From positions 6,634,001-6,698,000 of the forward strand of contig NZ_CP109162.1 in the NCBI RefSeq assembly GCF_035920445.1: a DNA stretch of 64,000 nucleotides, given 5' to 3'. Source of the stretch: Nocardia sp. NBC_01730. Its GTDB lineage: Bacteria; Actinomycetota; Actinomycetes; Mycobacteriales; Mycobacteriaceae. Shown here in pieces: positions 22,818 to 32,467 of the stretch. The notes beneath the pieces are model-generated. The model worked only from the letters and a program-made list of their open reading frames with translations, ran no database searches and was not told the origin of the DNA. The translations under genes and the position numbers were made by a program. The stretch's first letter is position 1. Each line of letters opens with the position of its first letter.

Positions 22818-23486
22818 GTGCGACGCTTCGAATTCGCGGTGGACCGCGGGCATGCCCACGCGGTCAACGAAGTCTTCGCCGACTTGCGTCGACTGCGCAT
22901 CATGGCGATCGCCGCCGCGATCATCGCGGCGACCGGAACGGCCTACCTGATCTGGCTGGACCATCCTTGGGCGTATCTGCTCGCGGTCGCCTTCGCGCTC
23001 GGCGCGGTGACCGCGTTGTGGGTGGCGCTGTGGACGCCAAGGCATTCCAGCATCGACAAGCTCTACGCCGACGGCGAGCTCGTTCCCGCGGTGATCTCGG
23101 AGTCCCGCCCCTCCGGCGTCGTGCTGCTCGCCTTGGTCGATGTGTCCAAGCCGGAGGAGACCGGTCCGCGCTACGCCCTGGTGACCAGGAAAGTTCGCGC
23201 ACTACCCGGCCACGAGGCCAAGGCGGGGGAGCGGGTGCCCTCGGTGGCCGTGCGCACCGACTGGGCGCCGCGGCAGGTCGGCGAGCGCTGGCAGTCGGTG
23301 AGCGCCATGCCCATCGCCTGGGGCACCAGGGACGGCACGGTCATCGACCGCGCCCGTGCCGCCATCAGCGAGGTCGAGTGGCGGCTGCTCACCGACAACC
23401 TCGCGCTGGCCGAGAAGGTGCGCCGCGCCACGACCAAACGACTGCTGCTCGATCCGCACCAGCTGCCCGGCGATCTCGGCTCCTGA
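22818..23486 (+). CDS. DUF3239 membrane protein
   Basis: A 222-residue protein starting at GTG 22818, 41 bases after the helicase and probably in the same transcript. Two hydrophobic helices occupy about residues 29-48 and 52-72, followed by a soluble domain (DKLYADGELVPAVISESRPS, then AGERVPSVAVRTDWAP and MPIAWGTRD). This layout fits the DUF3239 family of Corynebacteriales, whose function is unknown. The charged C-terminus (RRATTKRLLLDPHQLPGD) suggests a cytoplasmic end. Confidence 0.75.
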   Translation: MRRFEFAVDRGHAHAVNEVFADLRRLRIMAIAAAIIAATGTAYLIWLDHPWAYLLAVAFALGAVTALWVALWTPRHSSIDKLYADGELVPAVISESRPSGVVLLALVDVSKPEETGPRYALVTRKVRALPGHEAKAGERVPSVAVRTDWAPRQVGERWQSVSAMPIAWGTRDGTVIDRARAAISEVEWRLLTDNLALAEKVRRATTKRLLLDPHQLPGDLGS

Positions 23487-23538
23487 ATTCGACTGCGAGC
23501 CCCCGATTTCGGGTTGCGCGTGCACATAGACTCGGAAG

Positions 23539-24177
23539 ATGGTTCCGGCGTCCAATCTGCTGGCATTCACTGCCGCGGCGATCGTCATCATCGTCGTGCC
23601 CGGTCCCGGCGTGCTGTTCACCGTCGGCCGCGCGCTCACGCTCGGCCGTCGCGCTGCGCTGCTCTCGGTGCTCGGGCACACCGCGGGCGTCTACGTGGCC
23701 TTGGTTCTGGTCGCGATCGGTCTTGGCACGCTGCTCGCGGCCTCGGCGCTCGCGCTGACCGTGGTGAAGTTCGCGGGCGCGCTGTACTTGATCTATCTGG
23801 GAATCCAGGCGATCCGTGAGCGCAAGGCGTTGCGTGCGGCGCTGGTCGCCGCGATCGAACCGACTTCACATACGAGAGTGCTGCGGCAGAGCGCGTTCGT
23901 CGGGCTCACCAACCCGAAGGCGATCGTCTTCTTCTCCGCGGTGCTGCCGCATTTCGCGGACCCGGAGGGGGGCTCGATCCGGGTGCAATTCCTGCTTCTC
24001 GGCACGATATTCCTGGCGATCGGGATCGTCTCCGACAGCGCCTGGGCGCTGCTGGCCGTCTCGGCCAGGTCTTGGTTCGCGCGGTCGCCCCGCAGGCTGG
24101 AGGCGGTCGGCGGCGCGGGCGGCGTGCTGATCCTCGGTGTCGGCACGTCGGTGGCGCTTACCGGTAGTGGCGACTGA
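23539..24177 (+). CDS. LysE/RhtB family exporter
   Basis: A 212-residue membrane protein with six predicted helices. The signature VPGPGVLFTVGRALTLGRRA lies at about residues 19-38, KFAGALYLIYLGIQAIRERK at 77-96 and VGLTNPKAIVFFSAVLPHF at 121-139. Family members export amino acids or related metabolites. The starting ATG follows GGAAG. It is on the same strand as the DUF3239 gene (52-base gap) and the M1 peptidase (65-base gap). The substrate is unknown. Confidence 0.88.
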   Translation: MVPASNLLAFTAAAIVIIVVPGPGVLFTVGRALTLGRRAALLSVLGHTAGVYVALVLVAIGLGTLLAASALALTVVKFAGALYLIYLGIQAIRERKALRAALVAAIEPTSHTRVLRQSAFVGLTNPKAIVFFSAVLPHFADPEGGSIRVQFLLLGTIFLAIGIVSDSAWALLAVSARSWFARSPRRLEAVGGAGGVLILGVGTSVALTGSGD

Positions 24178-24242
24178 AGCGGCTACCATCCAGCAAGGTC
24201 GGTACGTCGATGCCGCAAGGGGCGGAGAGGGGTGGTCGTCGA

Positions 24243-25649
24243 ATGAGGTTGTCCGGCCGGATGTGCGCCGTGGTCGCGGGTGTGGCCGTCGCGGCGCTGT
24301 CGGTGCCCGCGAGCGCCGATCCGCCCGCCGACCCGCTGGTCGGCGCCCCCGGCGTCGGCGACCCGTACTACCCGCTGGACGGAAACGGCGGTTACGACGT
24401 CGGCCACTATGACGTCAGCATCGACTACGACCCGCCGAGCCACCAACTCGCCGGGATCACCCGGATCGAGGCGATCGCCACCCAGGCCCTGCGCACGTTC
24501 AACCTGGACTTCGCGGGGCCGGACGTGCGCACGGTGTCGGTGAACCATCTGCCCGCCGCGTTCGTCCGTGACGGCGCACACGAACTGACCGTGACGCCGC
24601 TGCTCCCGCTGCTGCCCGGCCTGCCGTTCACCGTCACCGTCGACTACGCGGGTCCCGCGGTGAACACCGAGGGCGCGGGCTGGACTTTCGCCCCGAGCGG
24701 AGGCGCTTTCGTCGCCGGTGAACCCCACTCGGCGACAACCTGGTACCCGCTCAACGACACCCCGCTGGACAAGGCCACCTTCGCGCTGCATACTACCGTC
24801 CCCGCGGAATGGGAGGTGGTGTCCAACGGTGTGCGGACCGATGACATCGTGCGGGGCGACAAGCGGACCGTCGGGTGGGCAACGACCAAACCGGTGCTCG
24901 GCTACCTGACCACGGTCGCGATCGACAAGTTCAGCTACCTCGAACAGCGCCGGCCCGATGGCACCCCGCTGGTCAGCGCGTTCGCGTCGGACGCGGAAGG
25001 TAAGCGGGAGACCGAGCAGCGCCTGCCGGAGATCCTCGACTTCGCCGAAACCCTGTACGGCCCGTACCCGTTCGAGGCGGCGGGCGGCATCTACCTGGAC
25101 GCCGACATCCAGTTCTCGTTGGAGACCCAGACCCGTCCGATCTACGCGCCGTGGACCGATCTGCAAACCGTGGTGCACGAGATCACGCACCAGTGGTGGG
25201 GCGATGCGGTGTCGGTGCGCCACTGGTCGGACATCTGCCTCAACGAGTGCTTTGCCAGCTACACCGCCGACTACCTGTGGCCGGAGCGGATGGAGGGCAA
25301 GAACGTCGACGACGACTACCGCGAGACCGTCCAGAAGTACCGCGACAAACCCAAGTTCTGGGACATTCCGCTGGAAAATCCCGGCGCGGGAAAAGAATTC
25401 ACCTCCGTCTACTACCGCGGCCCGCTGTTCCTGCACGCCCTGCGCAAGCAGATCGGCGACGAGGTGTTCTTCGCGGTCGTCCGTGACTTCCTCGCGGCGC
25501 ACGCGTACGGCAACGCATCGATGCCGGAGTTCCGCGCGTTCGTACAGTCCAGGGCGTCGACGGACCTGACAGGCTTTTTCGACGCGTGGTTGAACAGCAC
25601 CGAACCACCTCCGGAGGCATACCTGTTCCCGGGAACCCTCCGCAGCTGA
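24243..25649 (+). CDS. Secreted M1-family zinc metallopeptidase
   Basis: A 468-residue exported gluzincin. Residues 1-25 are a Sec signal peptide (MRLSGRMCAVVAGVAVAALS then VPASA), so ATG 24243 was chosen over codons upstream. An N-terminal beta-sandwich domain precedes the catalytic site: HEITH at 312-316 (zinc ligands His312 and His316) and NE with Glu335 exactly 19 residues on. The exopeptidase motif region reads FSLETQTRP rather than GAMEN, as in several actinobacterial members. It is about half the length of cytosolic aminopeptidase N, lacking the C-terminal helical domain. It likely trims peptides at the cell surface. Confidence 0.9.
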   Translation: MRLSGRMCAVVAGVAVAALSVPASADPPADPLVGAPGVGDPYYPLDGNGGYDVGHYDVSIDYDPPSHQLAGITRIEAIATQALRTFNLDFAGPDVRTVSVNHLPAAFVRDGAHELTVTPLLPLLPGLPFTVTVDYAGPAVNTEGAGWTFAPSGGAFVAGEPHSATTWYPLNDTPLDKATFALHTTVPAEWEVVSNGVRTDDIVRGDKRTVGWATTKPVLGYLTTVAIDKFSYLEQRRPDGTPLVSAFASDAEGKRETEQRLPEILDFAETLYGPYPFEAAGGIYLDADIQFSLETQTRPIYAPWTDLQTVVHEITHQWWGDAVSVRHWSDICLNECFASYTADYLWPERMEGKNVDDDYRETVQKYRDKPKFWDIPLENPGAGKEFTSVYYRGPLFLHALRKQIGDEVFFAVVRDFLAAHAYGNASMPEFRAFVQSRASTDLTGFFDAWLNSTEPPPEAYLFPGTLRS

Positions 25650-25659
25650 GCCGCGCAGG

Positions 25660-26508
25660 CTATTCGCCGTCGAGGCGCTGACGAGCCCGTTCCGCCCGGC
25701 GTTCGGTCCGATCCAGGTGGCGCTGGGCACTGTGCAGCTGGTCCTTCGCCGACCGCTCGACCGTCCTGCTGAACTGCCGCTGCTCTTCGGCGTGTGTCAG
25801 TTCGTCTTTCAACGCGGCGATCCGGGATTCGATGCCGGACAGCCGCTTATGCGCTTCGCCGACCTCGGATTGTGCTGAATCCCTTGCCGCGCGGGCAGAT
25901 TCGAGCGCATCCAGCGCCTCCTCCAGCTCCTCGCGCGCGGTGTCCTCGGCCTCCGGCTTCGGAGCGACCCGCTTGGTGGATTCGGGCACGGTGACCAGAT
26001 TCGGTCCGCTCGGCCCGAAGCCGTCGTAGGTCGCCGCCGTGGCCAGCGTTCCGGCGCGCACCCGCTCTGCCACCTGCGGCTCGGCCAGCGCCGCCGTCAA
26101 GGTCTGCCCGACCTCGCGCACCACGCCATCGCCGACTGGGTGGCCGTGCTCGGCGGCCAGTGCGCCCGCCTTCTTGGCCAGCGCATTGACCAATTGCTGC
26201 CGCCGCATAGTCAGGTTGCGCAGCTGGTCGGCGGACAGTTCTCGCTGCGCCGCGGCCAGTGCCGCGCCGAGTCGCAGCAGCGCATCCACGTCGTCGGGCG
26301 CCTCGCGAGCCAGCAGGTTCGCCGTCCACGCGGACAGGGTGGGCTTGCGCAGCTTGCCGACGGCGGCCGCGAGCTCCTTGTCGCCCGCCCGCTTGGCCGC
26401 TTCGACCCGGGCGGTGCGCGCCGCGACGAACTCCGCGGGCGCCACCCCGTACAGCTCGCCTGCGACGTCATCGACCGTCATATCGACCAAGCGTAACGAC
26501 TCGGTCAT
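25660..26508 (-). CDS. Coiled-coil protein of unknown function
   Basis: A 282-residue protein, probably soluble. Residues 1-130 are helical (DDVAGELYGVAPAEFVAART...LRKPTLSAWTANLLAREAPD), and residues 185-282 are a long heptad-rich coiled coil (EELEEALDALESARAARDSA to LDRTERRAERARQRLDGE). The N-terminal pattern YGV-P-EF-AAR and KP-LSAW-N-L is a combination I recall from conserved hypothetical proteins of actinobacteria, without function. It converges on the M1 peptidase gene with 10 bases between stops. Confidence 0.75.
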   Translation of the reverse strand: MTESLRLVDMTVDDVAGELYGVAPAEFVAARTARVEAAKRAGDKELAAAVGKLRKPTLSAWTANLLAREAPDDVDALLRLGAALAAAQRELSADQLRNLTMRRQQLVNALAKKAGALAAEHGHPVGDGVVREVGQTLTAALAEPQVAERVRAGTLATAATYDGFGPSGPNLVTVPESTKRVAPKPEAEDTAREELEEALDALESARAARDSAQSEVGEAHKRLSGIESRIAALKDELTHAEEQRQFSRTVERSAKDQLHSAQRHLDRTERRAERARQRLDGE

Positions 26509-26682
26509 CCGGAGCGACGGAACCCGCGGATCGGACGATGGTCCATCTCATGGGCTCTACGGCCTGCGCGTGTGGCAAACAGGCCGGAGCCACCCGCCGA
26601 GCTGATGCGGTCGCCATGGTCCTGCGGGTATCCTCACCGCGTTCACGAGTCCGTGAACATGTTCGGTGAGAGAGGTTTTCAG

Positions 26683-27213
26683 GTGAAGTTTCCAGGAACG
26701 AGGCTGCTGGCACGGATTGTGTTAGCCCTCGTCGCGGTCGCCGCGGTGGTGGTCACGGTGGCCGGCTGTTCGTTGATCGAGAACTCGAGCAAGTCGGACA
26801 CGGCCAAGGCGAAGGTCGGCGACTGCATCAACGTCATCGAGAGCTCGGCTGTCGATTCCAAGACCGAGCCGGTCGACTGCTCATCGGACAAGGCCGTGTA
26901 CAAGGTCGCGCAGTCCTTCGACAAGAAGACCGAGTGCGCTGCCGACTACACCTCCTACGAAGAGACGCTCAGCGGCGGTACCACCGCGTTCCTGTGCCTC
27001 GCACCGAACTTCAAGGAAGGCAGCTGCTACAACGAGAGCACCACGACCGGATATAAGCAGGTGGAGTGCGGTTCGTCAGAAGCGACCTTCCGCGTTCTGA
27101 AGCGGATCGATGGTCAGGCCGACGAACTGCTGTGCGGTGCGGATGCCGACGGCTTCCGCCTCATCGAGGCGGACCCCAAGGTCACCTTCTGCACGGGCAA
27201 GCCGAAGGCCTGA
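26683..27213 (+). CDS. Putative cysteine-rich lipoprotein
   Basis: A 176-residue exported protein. Residues 1-27 are a lipoprotein signal ending in the lipobox VAGC. GTG 26683 is chosen because GAGAGAGG lies seven bases upstream and the signal peptide then has the right length. The mature part contains two similar halves, each with paired cysteines (VGDCINV...VDCSSDKAVYKV and GSCYNES...VECGSSEATFRVLKR). The pattern VGDC-x-n-VDC is shared with the DUF3824/septum-formation-like extracellular domains common in actinobacteria. Its stop codon directly abuts that of the convergent helicase-like gene (27213/27214). Confidence 0.75.
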   Translation: MKFPGTRLLARIVLALVAVAAVVVTVAGCSLIENSSKSDTAKAKVGDCINVIESSAVDSKTEPVDCSSDKAVYKVAQSFDKKTECAADYTSYEETLSGGTTAFLCLAPNFKEGSCYNESTTTGYKQVECGSSEATFRVLKRIDGQADELLCGADADGFRLIEADPKVTFCTGKPKA

Positions 27214-29520
27214 TCACTCCAGCAGGGCAACCGACGCGATCCGGTGCAGCGTGAAGTGCCGGACCGCGCCGGTCACCGGGTCCAGCGCGTCCAGCTGCCC
27301 ATTGCCCACTTTCAACGGTTCCACCACCCGCTGCGTGGCGACCCCCTGGGCGTCTACGTAGCCGATGTTCACCGACCGCCGCACCCGCGCCGCCAGCTGA
27401 AGCAGGGCGAGGGTCGCGGCGGTATTGGTACGGGTGCCGTCCGGGCGCACCGCTTGGCCTGCGCGGGCGCTGGCGGCGCGTTCGCCGGCGCGCAGTTCCG
27501 TGACGAGCGACTCCAGCTGTTCGACGCTAGGCGGTGTCGGTCGATATGGCTGCCTGGCGCCAGGCCGCGCCGAGATCCGGGCGCCGCGGGGGCGAAGGTC
27601 GACGATCGCGCCCGTCGAATCCTCACCCGCGGGCGCGAAGCCTGCGGCTCGCAACTGTTCCAGCAGTTCGCCGAGCGGCGTATGGGCGATGGCGACGGTC
27701 GGGGCGATGGCCCGCAGCGCCAGTGCGCTCGCCACGGGCGCGGACAGGACCTGGGCGAGTAGCGCGGGGTCGTCGCTCCGGATGAAGGACTGGGCCATGC
27801 CCGCCCGCAGCTGACCGTGCCGTCTGGCCACATCGTCGATCAGGTAGGTCAGCGCCTGCGGGATCGGTGTCCTGGAATGCTTCGCGAACAAGCCGTGCAG
27901 TTCGGCCGCGGTCAGTCCGACATCGAGGGCGCGGCGCACCGAGGACTCGCTGAGCCGGTACACCGTCGCCGCACCAGCGGATTCGACGTCGGCGACGAGG
28001 GCGATCCGATGCCGCAGGTCCATGGTCAGCGGGCCGGGCGCGATCACTGTCAGATCCGCTTGGACCAGCACGTGGTCCACCGGCTCCGGCAGCGCCGCCT
28101 CCATCTCGGCCTCGGCGTCGGCCGCACTGGTCGCCGCGCCGTGCAGCAGCGCCCGCGCCGGTGAGCCGAGCGCGCCTCGGCCGACGAAGCCGAGCGCGGC
28201 CGCCTCGGCCAGCGTCTGCTCGACTACCTCCGGCCGGAAGTGCCTGCGCCGGCGTGGCTGCCGCCAGGCAAGTACCCGGCCGATGTCGGTCGGGTCGAGC
28301 GCGGTGCCCGACGAGCACTCCGCGAGCAAGCCGAGGATCGCCCGCCGGTCGCGTGGTGCGTGCGGGGTGCGCAGCTCCAGCGAAAGGGCCGCCAATGGTT
28401 TGTCATTGGCATCACGCATGCCGATCATCCACGGCATCCGGTCCAAGTCGAGCCAGGCAAGCGCGAGCGCGGCCCAGCGACGTGCGGGCGGCGCTGCCAG
28501 CCAGGCATCGACACCAGGGCTGGGCGCCCAGAAGTCGTCGGTCGAATCGAATTCCGGTGGTGGCTCCGGCAAACCCTTTTCGAGAAGTTTCGCCGCCGCC
28601 AGCAGTTCGACCAGCAAACCGGCCCTCGGCTCCTCGACGCCGATCTGCTTGGCGATGCGGCGCAGCTCCCGTACGCCGAGACCGCCCGCCCGCAGAGCAG
28701 GGGCGGGGGCCTGGCCGAGAACGTCGAGCACGGCGGCGCAGTGTCGCAGTAGCTCGCCTACTTCTCCTGCCGCGACCGCGTTCATCTCGGCGGGCGTGTA
28801 CTTGGTCGAGCGCGGCTCCGGCGGGGTCAGCGCATGCGGGTGGGTGACGGGTTCACGGCGCAGCACCTGGCCGACCGTGACGGGAAGCTCGACGGTCTCG
28901 TCGTCGATCCAGTGCAGCAGCCTGCGCGCCAGCAGACGCGGGATGGGGCGGTCGGACGGGGTGTCCGGCGCAGCGTCCCTGGTGCGTCCGCGCGGGCCCG
29001 TCGTGGCCAGCTTGTCCAGCAAGGCGCGTTCGGTGGGTGCCAGCTCGGGAAGGGCGGCGACCACCTCGGGCTCGGTGAGCGCGTCGGGGAGTTCGGTCGC
29101 GCTGCCGATCGGCCACGGCAGCGCCTCGGCCGCCGCCGGGATCAGGTGCAGCTCGTCGTCGTCGGTCCAGATGAGGGCGCGGGCGGTCAGGTGCTCCAGC
29201 GCGTCGTCGATCGCGGTCGACGCCACCCGTTCGCTCAGCTGCACGTGCAGCTCGTCGCGGCGCAGCGGTGAGTGGTCCTGGTCGGTGTGCGTCACGCCAT
29301 GCATCGCGAGGATTTCCAGGATGGCGAATTCGAGCGTGTCCAGGTCCTCGGTGGCGCGCAGCACCGACGCGCGCTGTTCGGCGCGAGCGGCGAGCACCGC
29401 CATCGAGGAAGGCAGCGGCACAGCTAGGTCGGGCCGGAGTTGCAGCAGCATCACGAGCTGGGCATCACTGCGGGCGCCGAGCCATCCGGCAAGGGAGTCG
29501 GTCGCGGTCATCTCATCCAC
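27214..29520 (-). CDS. Helicase-associated protein (Rv0862c-type, XPB/Ssl2-like C-terminal domain)
   Basis: A 768-residue protein resembling M. tuberculosis Rv0862c (recalled). It starts MDEMTATDSLAGWLGARSDA; the second ATG at 29511 is an alternative start. It lacks Walker motifs. Winged-helix-like segments occupy the N-terminal half (EDLDTLEFAILEILAMHG, then LGVRELRRIAKQIGVEEP), and residues about 480-640 form a Helicase_C_3/XPB-type domain (DHVLVQADLTVIAPGPLTMD, YRLSESSVRRALDVGLTAAE, IPQALTYLIDDVARRHGQLR). In mycobacteria the gene adjoins the XPB helicase, so it is likely to work with it in DNA repair. A WYL-like strand pattern is at the C-terminus (RRSVNIGYVDAQGVATQRVV). Confidence 0.82.
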   Translation of the reverse strand: MDEMTATDSLAGWLGARSDAQLVMLLQLRPDLAVPLPSSMAVLAARAEQRASVLRATEDLDTLEFAILEILAMHGVTHTDQDHSPLRRDELHVQLSERVASTAIDDALEHLTARALIWTDDDELHLIPAAAEALPWPIGSATELPDALTEPEVVAALPELAPTERALLDKLATTGPRGRTRDAAPDTPSDRPIPRLLARRLLHWIDDETVELPVTVGQVLRREPVTHPHALTPPEPRSTKYTPAEMNAVAAGEVGELLRHCAAVLDVLGQAPAPALRAGGLGVRELRRIAKQIGVEEPRAGLLVELLAAAKLLEKGLPEPPPEFDSTDDFWAPSPGVDAWLAAPPARRWAALALAWLDLDRMPWMIGMRDANDKPLAALSLELRTPHAPRDRRAILGLLAECSSGTALDPTDIGRVLAWRQPRRRRHFRPEVVEQTLAEAAALGFVGRGALGSPARALLHGAATSAADAEAEMEAALPEPVDHVLVQADLTVIAPGPLTMDLRHRIALVADVESAGAATVYRLSESSVRRALDVGLTAAELHGLFAKHSRTPIPQALTYLIDDVARRHGQLRAGMAQSFIRSDDPALLAQVLSAPVASALALRAIAPTVAIAHTPLGELLEQLRAAGFAPAGEDSTGAIVDLRPRGARISARPGARQPYRPTPPSVEQLESLVTELRAGERAASARAGQAVRPDGTRTNTAATLALLQLAARVRRSVNIGYVDAQGVATQRVVEPLKVGNGQLDALDPVTGAVRHFTLHRIASVALLE

Positions 29521-29564
29521 CCTACGATGCTGGGGGCCGGGTGATCGGATCCGTCACGGAACGA

Positions 29565-29628
29565 CTTCTTTGGCAAGGACCTTCTTTGGCAAGGACCTTC
29601 TTTGGCAAGGACCTTCTTTGGCAAGAAC
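29565..29628. repeat. Four tandem 16-bp repeats
   Basis: CTTCTTTGGCAAGGAC is repeated three times exactly and a fourth time with one change (AAGAAC). The array lies 45-108 bases upstream of the minus-strand helicase-like gene and 120 bases ahead of the divergent small gene. It contains TTGGCAA, itself a dyad. Confidence 0.9.
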
Positions 29629-29747
29629 ATGGACAGCTCGCCCGGCTCGCACAAAACCCAGCTGACGGCCAACAGTCAGCCCGCGACGATGCTCGTCACG
29701 CACCCACGACCGGCAAGAAACGTGGAGAGGCGGGTTAGCATGGGGCC

Positions 29748-29936
29748 GTGGTGAACAAATCGAAGAAACCCTATGTGGACAACGGCTGGCCGAAGGTCGA
29801 CGACGGCGACCATGCGGTCACCGAGCTCTCGTCGGCCCGCTCCGGTGGTCTCTCGCCGTACGGCGAGGACACCGAATTTCCGGTGCCTGCTGATCAGCTG
29901 CCCTACATGCACCCGAACACGGTGATCAACCGCTGA
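29748..29936 (+). CDS. Small conserved protein (Rv0863-type)
   Basis: A 62-residue hydrophilic protein, [20 protein letters not shown] then [20 protein letters not shown], ending [16 protein letters not shown]. The strongly conserved-looking ends and its place next to the helicase-like gene match the short protein Rv0863 of M. tuberculosis, as far as I recall. The start is GTG 29748 or GTG 29751. Function unknown. A strong terminator follows. Confidence 0.72.
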   Translation: MVNKSKKPYVDNGWPKVDDGDHAVTELSSARSGGLSPYGEDTEFPVPADQLPYMHPNTVINR

Positions 29937-29964
29937 CCGCGCGTAGGGGTGATTCCTCGGAAAA

Positions 29965-30006
29965 GAAGAAGGGCCCCGCATCCTCGTTGATGCGGGGCCC
30001 TTCTTC
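29965..30006. terminator. Strong bidirectional terminator
   Basis: An 18-bp perfect stem at 29965-29982 and 29989-30006 (GAAGAAGGGCCCCGCATC and its complement) has a 6-base loop. A-rich and T-rich ends flank it on both sides, so it can terminate the small plus-strand gene and the convergent rpfA gene. Confidence 0.92.
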
Positions 30007-30019
30007 GTTGGTGTAACGA

Positions 30020-30841
<822 letters not shown>

Positions 30842-30972
30842 TCACCATTTGGTAACCGGCGTGTACGAACGGGTCTCGGCACGATATCGATCGGGGTGGC
30901 ACGGCTTCTGTGCAGCTAGGGAGCCCGCGGTCGCGCCGATAAGGCTCTGTCACCGCTTTGTGACCTTCTCGT

Positions 30973-30992
30973 AATGTGACGAGGATCACATT
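30973..30992. promoter_or_regulatory. CRP binding site upstream of rpfA
   Basis: AATGTGA-CGAGGA-TCACATT is a perfect 7-bp inverted repeat that contains the mycobacterial CRP consensus TGTGA-N6-TCACA. It is about 325 bases ahead of the rpfA start and upstream of the riboswitch. CRP (Rv3676) control of rpfA is reported in M. tuberculosis. Confidence 0.85.
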
Positions 30993-31036
30993 CTCGCGTG
31001 GGCAACGATCGCCTGGGGTAATCGGCTCGTGAGCCA

Positions 31037-31058
31037 ACGGAGGTAAAGCCTCCGGTTC
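31037..31058 (-). terminator. Hairpin at the end of the small membrane gene
   Basis: AACGGAGG and CCTCCGGTT can pair around a 5-base loop with one bulged base. It overlaps the stop codon of the gene at 31057-31299 and could end its transcript. Confidence 0.4.
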
Positions 31059-31299
31059 AGCGTGATCTCCGACCGGAACGCAGCGCGAACAGGAGCGCGA
31101 CCACGAACCCCAGTGGCGCGAGCAGCGCCCCGAAGTAGAGCCACAGACCCGGCTCACCGTCGGTGAGCACCGGCGTCAGAAAGATGGCCATGATCGCCAG
31201 CAATCCCAGCGCGAACAGACAGAGTGCGAGTCGGAGCAACCAATCCCCGGACCTGCGCGGTACGCCGCCGGAAGGGGTCGGAGCGGAGGGGTTCGTCAC
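31057..31299 (-). CDS. Small two-helix membrane protein
   Basis: An 80-residue protein from GTG 31299; codons upstream add a tail without a ribosome site. A short proline-rich start (MTNPSAPTPSGG) is followed by hydrophobic helices at about residues 19-43 and 49-72, and it ends with the basic RSGRRSR. No family recognised. It lies between the rpfA regulatory region and the divergent cold-shock gene, each transcribed away from it. It is probably a Nocardia-specific membrane protein. Confidence 0.65.
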   Translation of the reverse strand: MTNPSAPTPSGGVPRRSGDWLLRLALCLFALGLLAIMAIFLTPVLTDGEPGLWLYFGALLAPLGFVVALLFALRSGRRSR

Positions 31300-31498
31300 C
31301 GCTCGACCGTAAAACTGATGTGCTTGCGTTATTCGCACCGGGGTAGACTCCAAACAACCGCGTCCCGCAATCCTGCTGGGCGCGTTCTTTTCGCACAGAG
31401 ATCGGGACCGGTCGCGGCGCCGCCGCAGGACAGGTCCGGTAGACGGATGTGCTCGGGCCGATGGGGTTCGAGCTTTCGATGATGAACGGGTGAGCGCA

Positions 31499-31918
31499 GT
31501 GCCGACCGGCAGGGTTAAGTGGTACGACGTCGAAAAGGGCTTCGGCTTCCTTTCCCAGGACGAGGGTGAGGACGTCTATGTCCGCTCGTCCGCGCTGCCG
31601 CAGGGCGTCGAGGGCCTCAAGCCCGGGCAGCGGGTCGAGTTCGGCATGGCCGCCGGTCGCCGCGGCCCCCAGGCGCTGAGCCTGAAGCTGCTCGAGGCGC
31701 CGCCCTCGGTCCGGCAGGGCCAGGAACGCAACACGCGCAAGGAACCCGCTGCCCGCAGGCACACTCCGGACGAGCTGCACGGGATGGTCGAGGACATGAT
31801 CACCCTGCTCGAGGCGACGGTGCAGCCCGATCTGCGCAAGGGCAAGTACCCGGATCGCAAGACCGCGCAACGCATCTCGGAGGTCGTCCGGGCGGTCGCA
31901 CGCGAACTCGATCACTGA
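31499..31918 (+). CDS. cspB: Cold-shock domain protein (CspB-type, extended)
   Basis: A 139-residue protein. Residues 1-62 are a cold-shock OB fold with RNP1 KGFGFLSQ and RNP2 VYVRSSAL; the family binds single-stranded RNA and DNA and melts secondary structure. The next 77 residues form a charged linker and a helical tail ([20 protein letters not shown] then [19 protein letters not shown]). This long form matches Rv0871 of M. tuberculosis, as I recall. GTG 31499 gives [10 protein letters not shown], the family start; GTG 31490 is an alternative. Repeat element copy D begins at the stop codon. Confidence 0.88.
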   Translation: MPTGRVKWYDVEKGFGFLSQDEGEDVYVRSSALPQGVEGLKPGQRVEFGMAAGRRGPQALSLKLLEAPPSVRQGQERNTRKEPAARRHTPDELHGMVEDMITLLEATVQPDLRKGKYPDRKTAQRISEVVRAVARELDH

Positions 31919-32075
31919 GTTTCCTTGCCGCACCTGCGGCGCGGCGTGTTCGCGGCCCTCTCTTGGCTCGCGTTTGCGCGACCGCCGCTGGCGACTTCGT
32001 CGCGGACGCGGCGGCCGCGCAAACGCGAGCCGGGCCGCGAACGGGGAATGCTCGGTCTCGCTTCGCTCGGAAGTG
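31919..32075 (+). repeat. 3'-end structured element, copy D
   Basis: Begins at the cspB stop. The short hairpin is GCCGCACC-TGC-GGCGCGGC (one mismatch), followed by GTGTTCGCGGCCC. The long hairpin has 24-bp arms at 31965-31988 and 32008-32031 with one mismatch. The arms read TTTGCGCG/CGCGCAAA where copy A has CCGAGCGG/CCGCTCGG, so both sides changed together, while the 19-base loop is identical to copy A. It ends with GGGCCGCGAAC and the usual trailer. Confidence 0.85.
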
Positions 32076-32339
32076 GGGGTGGGCCAGTGTGGTTGCGCTG
32101 GGGTGGGAAACGCGGTACCCGTTGAAACCCCTGCGGCGTTGAATATTCGTGGCCCCCTATGTCACGACGTGGCGGCGAGCGGTGCCGACATCGGAGTCGA
32201 AACGGGTGGGTGAATGGTCCGTAAGGTTGTGTGCGGGTGCAAGATTCACCTGTCGCGGGGATGCGCGGTGACTTCGATGAGTCGGGGTTACGGTCCACTC
32301 GTCAATCGCCCGATGCGCGCTCTCCCGCCCCGTCGGGTG
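32076..32339. other. Intergenic between convergent repeat elements
   Basis: About 260 bases between copies D and E. I see no gene; one long plus-strand frame through here continues into the 20-bp array and is an artefact of the repeats. Confidence 0.5.
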
Positions 32340-32467
32340 CGAGTCTTACGAGCGCCGTTCGCGGCCCGGCTCGTGTCCGAGCGGGCGAAGCGCATGCGAC
32401 GCAGTCGCGAGTCTCGCCCGCTCGGACGCGAGCCAAGAGGGGGCCGCGAACACGCCGCGCCGCAGGC
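32340..32467 (-). repeat. 3'-end structured element, copy E
   Basis: Minus-strand copy. The short hairpin GCCGCGCC-TGC-GGCGCGGC is perfect. The long hairpin arms, 32368-32388 and 32414-32434, are 21 bp with one G-T pair, around a loop with GCGACTGCGTCGC. It lies downstream of the DUF2771 gene in the same direction, separated from it by the 20-bp array. Confidence 0.8.
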
